Shown piece after piece: positions 61,794 through 64,000 of a DNA stretch of 64,000 nucleotides. This DNA comes from Pseudomonadales bacterium (lineage in GTDB: Bacteria > Pseudomonadota > Gammaproteobacteria > Pseudomonadales > Halieaceae): positions 1,426,001 to 1,490,000 of the forward strand of contig JACKNO010000001.1 of NCBI GenBank assembly GCA_024234815.1, given 5' to 3'. Both the position numbers and the translations under genes were made by a program. Under the pieces are notes generated by a model. That model did not search any database and was not told the origin of the DNA. It was given only the letters and a program-made list of their open reading frames with translations. The stretch's first letter is position 1. Each line of letters starts with the position of its first letter.

Positions 61794-63725
61794 TCAGGGG
61801 CAGCTGTCTGGTACCGCCTTCAGCACTCTGCGGAACGTCTTGAGGCCATAGGACAGGTGCTGCAACTGCGTGATGATGTCACCGTAGGCGTTGAGCGGTT
61901 TGTCGCCGGGGGCCAGCGCCATCGGCGGAGACTCCTTGATCTCATCCAGGTTACTGCCACTGGCGTAGCAGCGCAGGAACTCGGAACTGCCCTGGTTCAG
62001 CAGTCGATTCCGGAAGCGGTTGACGAGAACGGTGGCTTTGACGAAGTTCTGGCCCGCTTCCGCCGCGTTGCACTGGTTGACCGCCTTGTCCACGGCGAGG
62101 TCGTAGTAGTACCGAATGTATATCGGCCATGCCGCCAACTGTCCGTAGTAGAAGCTGGAGCTTACGCAGTCCGCGGTTCTGGTCACGGTATCGGCCAGCA
62201 CCTGCACCTCGTCGGAGAGTTCGGCGCGCATGTCGGTTTGCAGGTTGTGGATGAGGCTGTATCCCACAAATGAGAAGCGCTGGGAACCGACACGACGGGA
62301 CCCGCAGGCCTGGGTCTTGTCCCGGCTAACGGGGTCAACGATGCCGGGTACGCCGGCCAGTTGCTTGACCTCGTCCGCGCGGGAGTTGATTTCACCCAGC
62401 GGTTGATCCAGGGCCGTTGCGGGCGGTAGCGGGGCGGGCACCGGGCCGGGCTTGCACTCATAGGGCGATTCATTTTCCGATTCGAACAGGATCAGGCTGT
62501 CCACCGGGTCGATGTCCGATTCAATTGCGATGATATCTATGAAAGGCATTGAACCCGGGGTGCCTCGCGCTACCGCCGGGCCATTGAACATCATGCGCGG
62601 AGTGCCGCAGCCTTTCTCGGAGAGCGTCAGGTACAGCGTGCCGCCATCGTCCGAGACAATCAGTGGCAGGGCATCGTTTACTACGTCGCCCGGTTCGTCT
62701 GAGCCGGCGGGGTAATAGGTATACATGTTGACGTTGTTGAACTCCAGCAACTCAGGCAGACCGCTGGGTGTGGCCTGGCATGACGCCCGTGGGTCCAGTA
62801 CCCGCACCGGGAAGCCGTCGAGCACAGTAACGTTGCCGAACAGGTCGTCGTCAGCCACGATAACTGTCATGTCCTGGCCCGGCAGCGGATTGCCGACCAG
62901 GTCGACAACACACTCGCCGTCGCCTTCTTCAAAGCAATCGGGATTGACGTTGGGCACGGCGAGACCGGCGGCGACGGGGCCCTCACCGCCATCCAGGTTG
63001 TCGACCTGTACCTGGATACCGGTGACATTTGCGGTGCCGCCGAAATCGACGAAAATCGCGTGGCCGTCGTCAGCGGCGCAGCCGCCCTCACCGCCTTCCC
63101 CGCCATCCTGGCTGTCGTCCGAAGTCCAGGGGATGACCAGACCGGGTATCTGGTTGCCCTGGTCATCCAGCTGATCCACGAGCACCACGCCGGAGGCGGA
63201 TGCCTCGCAGCTTTCGCCATTCCAATAGCCCTGGTCGAGATTGTTCAGATAGATCCCGTCGACGAGGGTGGAGGAGGAACTGCCCTCGTCCATTTTTACC
63301 GCTATGTCGAGTTGCTGCTCGACACCGATACCGGGAAAGTCGGTGAAATCGCTGCACATCACGCCGATGCCATCGGTAAACACATTGGTGACCAGTGGAG
63401 TGTATTCACCGTCCGTGCAAGCGGGGTCGACGGCCGTGAACTGCAGGTATTTGTTCCCTGGCCCCTGCAGGGCAATGGTGTCATCTTCCTGGAGCGGGCA
63501 ATCCAGAAAATCGTCTATGAATCCCGGTATGTTTTCGCACCGGAATTCAACCCCCAACCCGGGAGGGATAGGCGGTAGATTCACCTGTGGATTGGCGGCG
63601 ACCTGCGCACTGCCAAGGCCGAGTGAAAGCGACGCCAGAAGCACCGCCTGTGACATGAGCGGGATTCCCCTCTTGATTGGGTAGGGCGCTCGCTGCGCGG
63701 TGCTCGCCGTCAGGTTGTTTCTCAT
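61794..63725 (-). CDS. Large secreted protein of unknown function
   Basis: A 643-residue protein with an N-terminal signal peptide (hydrophobic about 22-42, ending AQVAANP). The first part (about 45-430) is rich in Asp, Gly and Pro with several Cys (FRCENIPGFIDDFLDCP, PACTDGEY) and looks like repeated beta domains. After a Pro-rich linker (CKPGPVPAPLPPATAL, about 440) a helical C-terminal domain of about 190 residues follows with a few Cys. I do not recognise a family. It is probably outside the cell or in the periplasm, held by disulfides. No sorting signal or membrane anchor is seen at the end. Confidence 0.7.
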   Translation of the reverse strand: MRNNLTASTAQRAPYPIKRGIPLMSQAVLLASLSLGLGSAQVAANPQVNLPPIPPGLGVEFRCENIPGFIDDFLDCPLQEDDTIALQGPGNKYLQFTAVDPACTDGEYTPLVTNVFTDGIGVMCSDFTDFPGIGVEQQLDIAVKMDEGSSSSTLVDGIYLNNLDQGYWNGESCEASASGVVLVDQLDDQGNQIPGLVIPWTSDDSQDGGEGGEGGCAADDGHAIFVDFGGTANVTGIQVQVDNLDGGEGPVAAGLAVPNVNPDCFEEGDGECVVDLVGNPLPGQDMTVIVADDDLFGNVTVLDGFPVRVLDPRASCQATPSGLPELLEFNNVNMYTYYPAGSDEPGDVVNDALPLIVSDDGGTLYLTLSEKGCGTPRMMFNGPAVARGTPGSMPFIDIIAIESDIDPVDSLILFESENESPYECKPGPVPAPLPPATALDQPLGEINSRADEVKQLAGVPGIVDPVSRDKTQACGSRRVGSQRFSFVGYSLIHNLQTDMRAELSDEVQVLADTVTRTADCVSSSFYYGQLAAWPIYIRYYYDLAVDKAVNQCNAAEAGQNFVKATVLVNRFRNRLLNQGSSEFLRCYASGSNLDEIKESPPMALAPGDKPLNAYGDIITQLQHLSYGLKTFRRVLKAVPDSCP

Positions 63726-64000
63726 TGCCGTTGCCTCTTGAGTATGATTTCCAATCTTCTTGTATTTTCAGCCTGTCAAAAAACTTTACACTTCGTTCGC
63801 CCGCTAGCGGTTGGCGCAGCGGCGGATAAAACGACCCCTCGCACAGCGAACAGCTTCCCGGAGCGGGTTGGACGACCGTTGTGCTCACCTAAGTCATTGA
63901 TAACATCCACTTATTCTGTTTATCTGTACTCCTTGCATTGACCGAACAGGGAGCCAAAAGGCACCTTTAAGGCGTCACCGGCACTTTCAAAACCGGTTAA
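63726..64000. other. Upstream region at the right window edge
   Basis: Non-coding space upstream of the secreted-protein gene. No convincing promoter, sigma-54 element or gene start is seen. The short frames here are without ribosome sites. The window ends within it. Confidence 0.4.

Noticed and set aside
1..64000. CRISPR arrays, insertion sequences or an integrase
   Set aside because: No regularly spaced repeats, transposase or tyrosine/serine recombinase motifs were seen on either strand.

Overview
The window joins a degraded integrative and conjugative element (ICE) with a large defence island (about 1-38700) to ordinary chromosome (about 38740-64000). The core order tRNA-Leu, rnr, rlmB, rpsF, rpsR, DUF2232, rplI, dnaB is the one seen in Pseudomonas and its relatives. 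Two exosortase-type (PEP/VPLPA-CTERM) proteins, bfr/bfd and birA-coaX add to a picture of a free-living gammaproteobacterium, perhaps of the Halieaceae/Cellvibrionales kind. The taxon is inference.

Region 1 (1-19742) is the type G (ICEHin1056/PFGI-1-like) mating-pair module: coupling protein end, TIGR03747, RAQPRD, pilin-like and TraE/K/B-like proteins, lipoprotein, VirB4-type ATPase, TraU/TraH/TraG-like proteins. A cargo block (1564-6088) interrupts it. The cargo holds an Xre/RES toxin-antitoxin pair coupled to a DnaQ-like exonuclease, then an AT-rich sodium:solute symporter plus membrane protein pair preceded by a tiny leader ORF. Five transfer-module genes carry likely lesions: three single-base frameshifts, one 11-bp tandem duplication and one in-frame amber codon. 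No comparable lesion was seen in the other 45 kb, so transfer has probably decayed.

Region 2 (19893-38086) is a defence super-operon on the minus strand with every gene intact. From its promoter it runs: small HTH protein, DrmD-like SNF2 helicase with DUF3883, giant sacsin-like GHKL ATPase, DUF1156 DNA methyltransferase, Swt1-HEPN/DUF499 ATPase, then SIR2, a small middle component and an SMC/Rad50-like ATPase. The first part resembles helicase-methylase-ATPase (Hma) or class 1 DISARM-like systems. The last three genes look like a Lamassu/ABC-three-component system with a SIR2 effector. The near-gapless joining of the two is the most interesting feature of the window. The island ends next to a tRNA-Leu(CAG) gene, the likely attachment site. 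No integrase is visible.

Region 3 (38739-49309) is housekeeping: tRNA-Leu, RNase R, RlmB, S6, S18, L9, DnaB, bacterioferritin and its ferredoxin (with a Fur box), BirA and CoaX. Region 4 (49312-64000) is lineage-specific: an esterase, two exosortase-target proteins each with a near-perfect sigma-54 promoter, an adenylate cyclase/ATPase convergent with a cNMP-binding diguanylate cyclase, a SPINDLY-type O-GlcNAc transferase, a TIR-TM-TPR protein and a large secreted protein of unknown function.
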